Source of the DNA: DATFVJ01 sp963712955 | GTDB lineage: Bacteria > Actinomycetota > Actinomycetes > Streptosporangiales > Streptosporangiaceae | Assembly: GCA_963712955.1 (NCBI GenBank) | Contig: CAVQKF010000022.1 | Span: 62,001 to 126,000, forward strand | Length of the DNA: 64,000 nt | Reading direction: 5' to 3' | Shown here: piece by piece, positions 37,309 through 45,652 of the stretch | Layout of the letters: every line of letters begins with the position of its first letter | Position numbering within the stretch: position 1 is the first letter of the stretch | Notes under the pieces: generated by a model | Databases searched by the model: none | Told to the model about the DNA's origin: nothing | The model's input: only the letters and a program-made list of their open reading frames with translations | Position numbers and translations under genes: made by a program

Positions 37309-37517
37309 ATGGTCGGAGACGACCCCCTCTGCATGCTGACCGCGCCGATCCCCGCCACCGGCCTCGTACTGGAACGGGCCGGACTGACCGTCGACGAGAT
37401 CGATGTCTTCGAGATGAACGAGGCCTTCGCGCACCGGCAGTCGTTACGGGCATGCAGACCATGTGCGAGGGCGGCGGCCTCGCCAACGCCACGCTGATCG
37501 AACGGCTCGACCACTAG
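37309..37517 (+). pseudogene. Thiolase (acetyl-CoA acetyltransferase) C-terminal fragment
   Basis: 37309-37435 reads MLTAPIPATGLVLERAGLTV and DEIDVFEMNEAFA, the conserved thiolase segment holding the NEAFA motif. In a different frame, 37448-37517 reads GMQTMCEGGGLANATLIERL, the C-terminal motif with the second active-site cysteine. About 70 residues between the two, including the catalytic GHP region, are missing. A deletion with frameshift, joined to the PrpD remnant, explains this. Confidence 0.75.
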
Positions 37518-37520
37518 GAA

Positions 37521-37550
37521 CTCAATTGCTAGAAACTCAATTGCTAGAAA
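37521..37550. repeat. 15 bp tandem duplication after the thiolase fragment
   Basis: CTCAATTGCTAGAAA is repeated twice, immediately after the last thiolase codons. It is much more A+T-rich than the surroundings. Confidence 0.9.
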
Positions 37551-37648
37551 ATGGAAACCGAGGTCCGGCCTGTTCACGGGGTTAGGCGGGGTTAGACGGG
37601 CGGGCCGGACCACCGCCGGGGGCGCGACCCAATTGTACACAGTCATAT

Positions 37649-37669
37649 ACCTTATCAACTTAATAAGGT
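37649..37669 (+). promoter_or_regulatory. AT-rich inverted repeat upstream of the AraC regulator
   Basis: ACCTTAT-N7-ATAAGGT ends 22 bp before the GTG start at 37692. The 7 bp arms are perfect. It is a candidate operator for autoregulation. Confidence 0.5.
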
Positions 37670-37691
37670 TAGTCCTGTTAGGAGAGGCGCC

Positions 37692-38771
37692 GTGAAGACG
37701 GTGAGCAATTTTACTACCATACCGCCGCCGGCCCGATTGCCGATCATGGGTACGGCCAGCGCGCACATGATGGTCAAGGTCGGGGGTGAGCTCGGTCTCC
37801 CTCCATCGGAGGTTCTCGCCGACACCGGGCTAATTATGGAGGAATTGAACGATCACACGCGGACCATCCGGATGGACGAGGAGTTGACGCTGGCCCGCAA
37901 CATCGTGGGCCGCCTCGGTGATCTTCCCGCGTTGGGTATGATGTTCGCTCTTCATTATCGAGTCTCCCTTTATGGGAGCCTCGGCTGGGGGATGCTGTCC
38001 TCGCCCACCGGACGAGATGCGCTGAACCTCGGCCATCAGTTCCTAGACCTCTCCTACGCGTGCTGCGCCATGAGCCCTTATGAAGAGGATGGCCAGTACC
38101 GCATCATCGTGGATGGCCGAGAGCTTCCGGAGGATATACGTGAGTTCTTTGTGCAACGTTCCGTCATGGCGCTCGTCCGGCTGCTCCGCGACCTGCTGCC
38201 CGGCGATGGCTGGTTGCATTGGGTCTCCTTCACAACGCCCGAACCGGCGCATCCGCAACGCTTCCGGGAACTGCTGCAAACGCCGGTGTTCTTCGGTCAA
38301 GGGCTGACGCAGGTCGCGGTGGACGCCAAGGCCGTAGACCGGCCACTGCCCATGGCCAACGAACTGGCGCTCAAGGCAGCACGAGCACAGTGCGCTCGGC
38401 TGCTGGCCCATCGGCGGCAGAGGGTAGGCGTGTCCGGTAGCGTGCGGGAGTTCCTGGCCCAGACCATGCCGGACCTCCCGAACATCATCCAGGCGGCCAA
38501 GGCGATGGGGCTGAGCGAGCGCACCCTGCGCCGTAGGCTCGCTGAGGAAGGCACCTCCTTCAAGGAGGTGATGGATCAGTCCCGCCGGGCGCTCGCCGAG
38601 GACCTGCTGCAGCGTGGCATGGCGCCCTCCCAGGTAGCGCGGCGCATCGGCTACACCGAACCCGCTGCTTTCAGTCACGCGTTCAGGCGATGGAACGGCG
38701 TGGCACCCAGCGAGTATGTCCTGGGCGGACCGGCCGGTGTTCTCGTCACGGGTGCCGAAGAGGTCGCCTAG
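37692..38771 (+). CDS. AraC family transcriptional regulator (arabinose-binding-like N-domain)
   Basis: 359 residues from the GTG at 37692 after GGAGAGGCGCC. Residues ~20-205 match the Arabinose_bd-type N-domain of OruR/VirS-like regulators (LADTGLIMEELNDHTRTI; LGDLPALGMMFALHYRVSLYG). Residues ~245-345 are the double helix-turn-helix: NIIQAAKAMGLSERTLRRRL and PSQVARRIGYTEPAAFSHAF, ending RRWNGVAPSEY. It is the only intact gene of this decayed zone. In related regulators the target is an adjacent catabolic operon, here represented only by PrpD and thiolase fragments. Confidence 0.93.
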   Translation: MKTVSNFTTIPPPARLPIMGTASAHMMVKVGGELGLPPSEVLADTGLIMEELNDHTRTIRMDEELTLARNIVGRLGDLPALGMMFALHYRVSLYGSLGWGMLSSPTGRDALNLGHQFLDLSYACCAMSPYEEDGQYRIIVDGRELPEDIREFFVQRSVMALVRLLRDLLPGDGWLHWVSFTTPEPAHPQRFRELLQTPVFFGQGLTQVAVDAKAVDRPLPMANELALKAARAQCARLLAHRRQRVGVSGSVREFLAQTMPDLPNIIQAAKAMGLSERTLRRRLAEEGTSFKEVMDQSRRALAEDLLQRGMAPSQVARRIGYTEPAAFSHAFRRWNGVAPSEYVLGGPAGVLVTGAEEVA

Positions 38772-38890
38772 GTAGCTGGTGTTTTGGGGTGACGGCGCCC
38801 GGTCAATGATGACCCTTCTTGGAGAACGGTCCGGATGTGACCGTTTTCGTGCTGGGGCTGGCCGATTCCCGGCCATGCTCACCGTAGCTA

Positions 38891-38960
38891 CCTTTCGCCT
38901 CCGGGATATTGAAGATCGAGTCATGTTGTGGCGTGTGTGACGGCTGTTGTGCGGGACGGT
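38891..38960 (+). repeat. Left copy of a perfect 70 bp inverted repeat
   Basis: Reverse complement of 40915-40984 with no mismatch over 70 bp; similarity continues outwards six more bases after one mismatch (T/A). With the right copy it bounds 1954 bp of remnants. Confidence 0.97.
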
Positions 38961-38986
38961 GTCGCCGGTTTTACCGGGGGTGGCGG

Positions 38987-40110
38987 TCAGGCCGCGAGGT
39001 GCGGCTGCTGGGCGAGGTCGGTGATGGCGGCCTGGTAGGCGCGGGCGGCTTTGCGCAGGCGGGTGTCGGCGGGCGGGTCGGGGTCGGTGATCTGGGCGAG
39101 GCCGGGGATGAGGAAGCGCTGGGCCAGGTGGGTAAGGAACAGGGCGTGTGCCAGGCCGGTGGGGGTGACCTGGTAGCCGTGGCTGTGGGGGATGCGTTCG
39201 ATGATGCCGTGGGCGCGTAGTCTGCGCAGGTCGTAGCTGATCTGTCCGCTGGTCATGACCTCAGCTGACAGCCCTGGCAGGGGGGCGAGGTGGTGGCGCA
39301 GGACGCGGTTGGTGAAGCCGGCGGGCAGCAGCGGGAGAGCGCAGCAGATGCTCAGGAGGGCCCGGACGCCGGGGTCGGTGAAGCGCATCCCGGGGATGCG
39401 GGTGACGGCCTGGGTGATGACGGGTTCGATGAGCGCGGCGAGGGCGGCTGCTCCGTCGGCGGGATCGTGGCTGATGCATTCAACGTCCAGGAGACGCCGG
39501 TTGGCGGTGAAGCCGACCTCCGCCAGCGCGGGGAGGTTCGTCAGCTCTGTGCCGATGTCGAAATCGCGGGGCTGGTTGATGGTGGTTTCGGTCCGTAGCG
39601 CCAGTCCTTCCTTGTACTGCTTGACCTGCGTCTTCTTGGAGTACAGGTAGAGATACGGCGCGACCCCGTCGGTGATGACCTGCGTGCGGAAGCTGCCGGG
39701 GGTGCGGCCCTTGCCGCGCCGGCGGGTCTGCCGGTCGAACACGATGCCGGCCTTGTCGGGCCGGCCGATGTCGATGTTGTCGCGGATCAGCTGCCCGGAG
39801 AAGATCCGCCCGGACAGCGGCCGGTCCAGGACCTGCGTGGTGGCGAACTCGATCTGCTGGACCGGCAGCTCCCAGTGGTAGTCCGGCCTCCTCATCCTCA
39901 GCGGTGAACGGGTGCGGCAGCCGGGCCAGCCACTTGCCGGCAAACCGGTAGATCTTCTCCTCGGTCAGGTCGTCGCAGATGTCCTGCACGGCCGCGGTGT
40001 CCTCGGCCGCGCCGAACGCGTTGTCCAGCGCGGTGATGAGGATTCCGACCGAATCCGAACACTGATTCCGGTCGAATCCGAACGCCGGTTCCGGGAGTTT
40101 CCGAACACTT
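38987..40110 (-). pseudogene. Conserved actinobacterial hypothetical protein, frameshifted
   Basis: The N-terminal part (40110 to ~39895; VGILITALDNAFGAAEDTAA, EEKIYRFAGKWLARLPHPFT) and the main part (~39900 to 38987) are in different frames. The main part has YHWELPVQQIEFATTQVLDR, KKTQVKQYKEGLALRTETTI and NLPALAEVGFTANRRLLDVE, the core of a protein of about 450-500 residues that I recall from many actinomycete genomes without a named function. It ends with a winged-helix-like segment (GQISYDLRRLRAHGIIERIP). The gene fills most of the space between the 70 bp inverted repeats, so it may be cargo or a mobility gene. Confidence 0.65.
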
Positions 40111-40222
40111 GGCGGGCGGGCTGCGGCGTGGCGCCGGCATGGGGCGTCTGGGGGCACGGAACGCTCCCTCGGACATTTCCCACATCCGAGGAGACGGCGC
40201 CGATGCCCGACCCCGCGTCGCC

Positions 40223-40427
40223 ATGCGAAATATCCGTGAAGTTCTCAGGCTGACCTTCGGCGAAGGGCTGAGCCGGCGCCAGGTCAGCGCGTCGTCCGGC
40301 GTCCCGCTGACCACCGTTTCTGACTATGTGGGGCGGGCGGTGCTGGCCGGCGTGGGGCTGGCCGCTGCCCGAGGACCTGGACGATGAGGGGCTGGAGCGG
40401 CTGCTATACCGGCACGCTCGGGCCTGA
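40223..40427 (+). pseudogene. IS21-family IstA N-terminal fragment
   Basis: MRNIREVLRLTFGEGLSRRQ and SSGVPLTTVSDYVGRA match the N-terminal helix-turn-helix of IstA transposases. Then, after a frameshift at ~40375, LPEDLDDEGLERLLYRHARA continues the same region. Only ~70 of about 500 residues remain. It shows that an IS21-type element once inserted here. Confidence 0.75.
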
Positions 40428-40560
40428 AGGGGTCCATCGGGTTGTGCGCCCTCCTCACATCGCCTAAGCCTGAAAGATCAACCCCAAGTTCGGTCAACAG
40501 GGGACACGATGCGGCTCCTGCTCACCTTCACCTGCCAGCAGCGCGAGAAGGAACCCTGCA

Positions 40561-40912
40561 AGCTGGACCGACCTCGACGCGCCGGCGGTCGGCGCGTTCC
40601 TCACCCACCTGCAGACCACCCGCCGGAACGGCGTCACCACCCGCAACGCCCGGCTCACCGCGATCCACTCGCTGTTCCGCTACGCATCCCTGCACGTCCC
40701 CGAGCACGCGGAACTGATCTCCCGGGTGCTGGCCATCCCCGGCAAGCGCCACGATCACCCCACCGTGTGCTTCCTCACCCGGGATGAGATCAGCGCGCTG
40801 CTGGCGGCCCCCGACCCCGCGACCTGCGCGGCCGCCCGCGCCATCACGCCTTGCTCTTGGTCGGCGTCCAGGCAGGCCTGCGGGTCTCCGAGCTCACCGG
40901 CCTCACCGTCAG
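40561..40912 (+). pseudogene. Tyrosine recombinase (XerC/D-like) fragment
   Basis: In one frame DLDAPAVGAFLTHLQTTRRN, ARLTAIHSLFRYASLHVPEH and CFLTRDEISALLAAPDP represent the core-binding domain of a phage-integrase-family recombinase. A frameshift near 40848 leads to LLLVGVQAGLRVSELTGLTVSD, the start of the catalytic domain with its first arginine. Sequence similarity stops exactly where the right 70 bp inverted repeat begins, so that repeat interrupts the gene. The R-H-R-Y remainder is missing. Confidence 0.75.
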
Positions 40913-40914
40913 CG

Positions 40915-40984
40915 ACCGTCCCGCACAACAGCCGTCACACACGCCACAACATGACTCGATCTTCAATATCCCGGAGGCGAAAGG
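40915..40984 (-). repeat. Right copy of a perfect 70 bp inverted repeat
   Basis: Inverted copy of 38891-38960. It lies directly at the break point of the recombinase fragment and 93 bp before the IS256-type transposase remnant. Confidence 0.97.
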
Positions 40985-41076
40985 AAGCTACATGCTCACC
41001 CTGTCCGACCCATCATTTACGGACGGCTTGATTCGCCGGGTTTGTCAAGTCTTCGGTGTAATTGATCTTGTGGGTT

Positions 41077-42352
41077 CTACTTCCGTCCGGACAGGCGTCC
41101 GTCGAAGGTGATGTCGAAGGCGTTGAAAGCGGCCTTCCCTCGGTTGGTCCAGCGCTTGCGGCCCTGCCCGGTGGGGTCCAGGCTCATGATCGCCAGGTAG
41201 AGGCACTTGAGGGCGGCCTGCTCGGTGGGGAAGTGGCCGCGGGCGTTCACGGCGCGGCGGAGCCGGGCGTTGATCGATTCGATCGCGTTAGTGGTGCAGA
41301 TGACGGTTCTTATTTTCCGGCCGGACCGCAGGAATGGCACGAATTCCGCCCACGCATTCTCCCACAGCCGTATAATGGCGGGGTAGCGTTTCTCCCATTT
41401 TCCGCAGAACTCGGCGAACCGGTCGAGCGCCTCCGTCTCGGACGCGGCGGTGTCGACCGGCTTCAGGTCTTTCGCGATCTGCGCCCAGTCCTTTTTCGAC
41501 GCGTACTTGATGAATTCCGCAGGAGATGGACAGTGCAGGTTTGCACGATTGTCTTCTCCCAGACGGTGCTTACCGCGTCGGGCAGGCCCTTCAGCCCGTC
41601 GCAGACCAGCATGCACACATCCCGCACACCGCGGTTCTTGATTTCCGACAAGACCCGCAGCCAGTATTTCGCCCCTCCCCGTCGCCGTGCTCCCCGGCCC
41701 ACAGGCCCAGCACGTCGCGCTCCCCGTCCACGGTGACCCCCAGGGCCAGGTAGATCGGCCGGTTCGCGACCTGGCCCTCGCGGATCTTCACGTTGATCGC
41801 GTCGATGAAAACCACCGCGTAAACGGAATCCAATGGCCTGCTTTGCCATTCCGCCAAACCCTCCATCACCCGGTCGGTGATCGCCGTGATCGTCTGCTTG
41901 GACACCTCCGCGCCGTACACCTCGGCCAGGTGCGCGCTGATCTCCCCGTGGGTCAGCCCCTTCGCCGACAGGGAAATGACCAGGTCATTCACTCCGGTCA
42001 GCCGCCGCTGCCTTTTGGCGACTATTTTCGGCTCGAAAGTGGACTCCCGGTCCCGCGGCACCGAGAGCTCGACCGGGCCGGCCTCGGTAAGCACGGTCTT
42101 CGGCCGGTGGCCGTTGCGGGAATTCCCGCCGTCGCGGCCCGCCGGGTCGTGCTTGCCGTAGCCGAGATGGTCGTCCAGCTCGCCCTCCAGGGCGCCCTCC
42201 ACCACCTTCTTCGTCAGGCCGCCCAGCAGCCCGCCCTCGCCGGTGAGCCGCAGCCCGCCCGCGCGCGCCCGCTCGGTCAGCTCGCGGAGCAGCTCCTCAT
42301 CAGCCGCGGCCAGGAACTCGGCTGGGCTCAGGTCGGCAGTCACATCAGTCAC
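41077..42352 (-). mobile_element. IS256-family (mutator type) transposase gene, two frameshifts
   Basis: Start: GTG at 42352 after GAGGAGTCACCA. Frame 1 (to ~41685) gives KKVVEGALEGELDDHLGYGK, RNGHRPKTVLTEAGPVELSV and VVFIDAINVKIREGQ with the first catalytic aspartate. Frame 2 (~41690 to ~41535) gives CMLVCDGLKGLPDAV with the second aspartate. Frame 3 (~41555 to 41077) gives ICTTNAIESINARLRRAV with the catalytic glutamate and the normal C-terminus. All three DDE residues survive but two frameshifts separate them, so it is inactive unless recoded. I could not define terminal inverted repeats. It sits directly upstream of the biosynthetic operon. Confidence 0.88.
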
Positions 42353-42514
42353 TGGTGACTCCTCTGACTCGGGAGCTACACGGTTGAGATTACAGTCCCG
42401 ATTCGCCACGCACCGGATCCGTTTCAAGCCGTAACCGGTGCGTAGCCGAATGAGTTTAGTTTCGGTCACGGCAGATTTGCGCCGGCCGTACTCCCTGATC
42501 TCGGAGCAGTTTGG

Positions 42515-42541
42515 ACCGTTTGGCCGCTACAACCAAACGGT
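42515..42541. promoter_or_regulatory. 9 bp inverted repeat upstream of the biosynthetic operon
   Basis: ACCGTTTGG-N9-CCAAACGGT, perfect arms, 118 bp before the presumed start at 42659. Operator-like (TetR-type spacing), but no regulator gene lies in the operon. Confidence 0.5.
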
Positions 42542-42617
42542 CGGCCGCTGCGAGCAATACGTGTTGGCCGACCGGGTCAATACGATTGCGGCGTTCGACT
42601 AGATCAAGATGTTTCTT

Positions 42618-42642
42618 CACTGTCTTGGACAGTGCGTATAAG
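42618..42642 (+). promoter_or_regulatory. Palindrome overlapping the candidate operon promoter
   Basis: CACTGTC-TTG-GACAGTG (42618-42634) lies directly before TATAAG (42637-42642), a possible -10 box. Transcription would then start near 42649, ten bases before the ATG at 42659. A repressor on the palindrome would cover the promoter. Confidence 0.45.
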
Positions 42643-42658
42643 AATGGGATCCTGTTCA

Positions 42659-44410
42659 ATGGGCCTTGTTTCCACTGAGTCTTTTTCGCTTCTTGGCTGG
42701 CTTGAATCGCCCCGTTCGGCGAGCGGTTTGCACGTGGCCGAGCCGAACGGTGGCTGGTCGTACACGAGCTATCCGGATCTGGCCGATGAGGTGCTGCGCT
42801 TCGCAGGGGTCTTGCGGGACGCCGACGCCGAGCCGGGCGCCGTGGTCGCCCTGCTGGCCACTGAGGTCAAGAGCTTCGTAGTGGCGTTCATGGGGACGCT
42901 GGCGGCGGGGCTCACCCCCGCTCCGGTCGCTCCGCCGCGCTCTTACCGGACCACCGACCGCTACCTCGGCCATCTCACGCGGATCTTCGAGGTAGCCGAG
43001 CCGGCGATCGTGGTCACCCAGGCGGAGACGCACGAGGCGGCCGTGGCCACACTCCGCGAGGTCGGCGGGAAGGCGACGATCGTGCCGGCCCCATCGGCCA
43101 AGGAGTCGGCGCCGCTGCCGGAGGAGCCTCTCGCCGAGTCTGTGTCCAGGCAAGGGGAGGAACTGGCGCTGTTGCAGTTCACCTCGGGATCGAGCGGGAA
43201 CCCCAAGGCCGTCCGGGTGAGCTGGGGAGCGCTGACCTCCAACATCGTGGCCATCACCGAGTGGCTGGGCACCCGTACCGAGGACGCCTTCGCGAGCTGG
43301 CTGCCGCTCTTCCACGACATGGGCCTGGTCGGCGCGATGATCATGCCGGTTACCACCGGGACCGATCTGTGGATCATGACACCGGAGCAGTTCATCCGCT
43401 CGCCGGAGCGATGGCTCGAGTGTTTCGGTCGACACGGGGCGACGCTGACGACGGCTCCGAGCTTCGGTTACGCCTACTGCGCGAAGCGGGTGCGCCCCGA
43501 GCAGTTGGAAGGCAGTGACTTCTCCGCCTGGCGGGTGGCCATCCTCGGCGCCGAGCGGATCGACCCGGTGGCGGTCGCGGACTTCACTTCACTGGTGCGG
43601 CCGTTCGGCTTCGACGAGGGAACGCTCATGGCGGCGTACGGCCTCGCAGAGGCGACCCTTGCGGTCACCGGTGTACGGCCCGGTGAGGCATCCCCGCTGG
43701 TGCGCATGCAGACGGGCCACGCCGACTTCGCTGAGCAGGTCTCAGCCCTCGGGCGGGGCAAGCTCGGCTATGACCGCGCCGAGGGGAACTGGCTGGTCGG
43801 CTGCGGCCGACCGATCGGCGACCTGCAGGTCCAGATCCTCGACGAGGACGGTGTTTCGCTGCCCGATGGCCACTTCGGCCAGATCGCAGTGACCGGGTCT
43901 TCGCTGGCCGACGGCTACCTGCACGGCGACGGACGGATCTCGCTGTTCGGCTCACAGCTGCGCACCGGCGACGGAGGCTTCCGCCTCTCAGGAGAGCTCT
44001 ACGTGGTCGGCCGGGTCGCCGACAGCCTCAAGGTGCGGGGAGCGACTCTCTTCGCCGAGGATCTCGAGGCGGAGCTGGCCCGGCTGGCCGGCCTCAGTGC
44101 CGGACGCCTGGTCGTACTGCTTGGCGCGGTGGACGGCGTTGACCATGCCGTCCTGTTGGTTGAGGATACGACCGCCGATGGCTGGCTGGACCGAGCGCTC
44201 AACGTACTGCGCGCCTCGACGGCCAACCAGGTCAGCCTTTCGGTGCTGCTCGGTCGGCGCGGGGCCATCGAACGTACCTCAAGTGGCAAGCCGCGCAGGC
44301 GGATCTTGTGGCGAGCACTGCTGGACGGCACAGCCGTCGGCTGGAGCCCGGCGTTCGGGGCGCCTCCCAGTCCCGTAGGCATCCAACACAGTCCAGGAGA
44401 TGCGTCATGA
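42659..44410 (+). CDS. Fatty-acyl-AMP ligase (FAAL-type)
   Basis: 583 residues from the ATG at 42659; a GTG at 42632 is in frame but lies inside the promoter palindrome. The adenylation domain has LQFTSGSSGNPKAVRVSWGA (ATP loop), SWLPLFHDMGLVGAM, a FAAL hallmark, AAYGLAEATLAVTG, and GELYVVGRVADSLKVRGATL leading to a shortened C-terminal domain. FAALs activate a carboxylic acid as acyl-adenylate and transfer it to an acyl carrier protein, not to CoA. The likely acceptor is the carrier protein encoded two genes downstream. First gene of the operon; 4 bp overlap with the next. Confidence 0.9.
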   Translation: MGLVSTESFSLLGWLESPRSASGLHVAEPNGGWSYTSYPDLADEVLRFAGVLRDADAEPGAVVALLATEVKSFVVAFMGTLAAGLTPAPVAPPRSYRTTDRYLGHLTRIFEVAEPAIVVTQAETHEAAVATLREVGGKATIVPAPSAKESAPLPEEPLAESVSRQGEELALLQFTSGSSGNPKAVRVSWGALTSNIVAITEWLGTRTEDAFASWLPLFHDMGLVGAMIMPVTTGTDLWIMTPEQFIRSPERWLECFGRHGATLTTAPSFGYAYCAKRVRPEQLEGSDFSAWRVAILGAERIDPVAVADFTSLVRPFGFDEGTLMAAYGLAEATLAVTGVRPGEASPLVRMQTGHADFAEQVSALGRGKLGYDRAEGNWLVGCGRPIGDLQVQILDEDGVSLPDGHFGQIAVTGSSLADGYLHGDGRISLFGSQLRTGDGGFRLSGELYVVGRVADSLKVRGATLFAEDLEAELARLAGLSAGRLVVLLGAVDGVDHAVLLVEDTTADGWLDRALNVLRASTANQVSLSVLLGRRGAIERTSSGKPRRRILWRALLDGTAVGWSPAFGAPPSPVGIQHSPGDAS

Positions 44411-45399
44411 CCCCAGTGACCGACCAGATCGTCGACATTCTCGAGACCGAGCCGGTGCGAAGCAAGCGGCTGCCGGAGCCGCGCGCGTTGTACGACCGGT
44501 GGGAGAAGCAGCAGTGGGCCATCGCCGACGTTGATGTGCGGCGTGACCGCCCGCAGTGGGAGACCATGCGGACCTTCGCTCGCAACCAGCTTTTCGAGGC
44601 GCTGGCCGAGCTGGAGGTCGGCGAGGTATTCGTCTCCCGAACGCTCAGCGGGCTGGTCACTCACGCGCCCACCGACGCCGATCGTCTCTACCTCAGCACC
44701 CAGGTGGCCGATGAGGCGCGCCATGTCCAGTTCTTCCAGGACTACCTGCACTTCGCCGTCGGCGAGGCGCAGACCCTGACCGAGGCCGAGCAGGCCGACG
44801 ACTCCTCCTACGGCCGGATCTTCCAGCCGCGGCTGCGGGCCAGTATCGACCGGGTGTACGAGCTGGACGGCGACGTGCTCGCCTGGCATACCGCGATTGT
44901 CGAGTACCACCTGGTCACCGAGGGTGTACTCGCTGCAGCGGCCTTGCACAGCACGCGGGCGTTGGCCCGCCGGTTCCAACTCGCCGCGCTCGAGGAAGGG
45001 CTGGGCAATGTCGCCAGGGATGAGTCGCGGCACCTGACCTTCGGCCTGGCGGCAACGCGTCGCGCCGTCCAATCAGGCCATGCGGAGGAGGTCTACCAGA
45101 TCTACCTGTCCGCTACCCAGCTTGCCGCCCGGGTACTGGTGAACCCCCACAAGAAGGCGGTTTGCCCGGTCCTGCCGACGGCCCTTGCCTTGCGGGCCGG
45201 GCAGATCCGTGACCAGTGGAGCATCACCAAGGGCCGCGCGCTGCGGCAGTTGCGCCTGATCAGCCTTGGCGAACGGCACGACGAGGTCGCCGCTGCCTGG
45301 GAGGGAGCTTGCGTCCAGGCCATGGAGGAGTACAGGCAGATCTGGGGTGCCGAGCACCCCGTGGCGAAGGTCGCCAACACCAACGCGATAGGAGCGTGA
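44407..45399 (+). CDS. Ferritin-like diiron oxygenase (R2-like)
   Basis: 330 residues. Four-helix-bundle metal ligands are visible: E73 (GEVFVS), E103 and H106 (ADEARHVQFF), E166 or E172 (VEYHLVTEG) and E206 with H209 (RDESRHLTFG). The paired ExxH motifs are those of carboxylate-bridged diiron proteins related to ribonucleotide reductase R2. In biosynthetic clusters such proteins desaturate, hydroxylate or N-oxygenate carrier-bound substrates. It lies between the FAAL and a carrier protein, so acyl-ACP is the plausible substrate. It is not closely similar to the second diiron protein of the operon. Confidence 0.82.
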   Translation: MTPVTDQIVDILETEPVRSKRLPEPRALYDRWEKQQWAIADVDVRRDRPQWETMRTFARNQLFEALAELEVGEVFVSRTLSGLVTHAPTDADRLYLSTQVADEARHVQFFQDYLHFAVGEAQTLTEAEQADDSSYGRIFQPRLRASIDRVYELDGDVLAWHTAIVEYHLVTEGVLAAAALHSTRALARRFQLAALEEGLGNVARDESRHLTFGLAATRRAVQSGHAEEVYQIYLSATQLAARVLVNPHKKAVCPVLPTALALRAGQIRDQWSITKGRALRQLRLISLGERHDEVAAAWEGACVQAMEEYRQIWGAEHPVAKVANTNAIGA

Positions 45400-45406
45400 A
45401 CCAACG

Positions 45407-45652
45407 ATGAGCAACGACGTTGCGGTCCGGGTGCGCAAGCTAGTGGGAGACCTGGTACCGGCGGGTGGCAGGGAAGCCGCTTCGAGCGACCGGCTGGTCG
45501 AGGACCTTGGATATGACTCGGTCGCCATGGTTGAGCTCGCGGTGGCCCTCGAGGTCGAGTTCGACCTACAGGACATCGCCGAGGACGAGGCCATGAGCCT
45601 CGTCACGGTGGAAGACATCGAGTCGACGATCGCCCGGCTGGTGACCAAGTGA
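45407..45652 (+). CDS. Acyl carrier protein 1
   Basis: 81 residues. The phosphopantetheine site is S38 in LGYDSVAMVEL, with the acidic helix II/III pattern (LEVEFDLQDIAEDEAMSLVTVEDI) of ACPs. It would be activated by the Sfp-type transferase of the operon and loaded by the FAAL. The spacing to the preceding gene is 7 bp; its stop overlaps the next start (GTGA). Confidence 0.93.
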   Translation: MSNDVAVRVRKLVGDLVPAGGREAASSDRLVEDLGYDSVAMVELAVALEVEFDLQDIAEDEAMSLVTVEDIESTIARLVTK

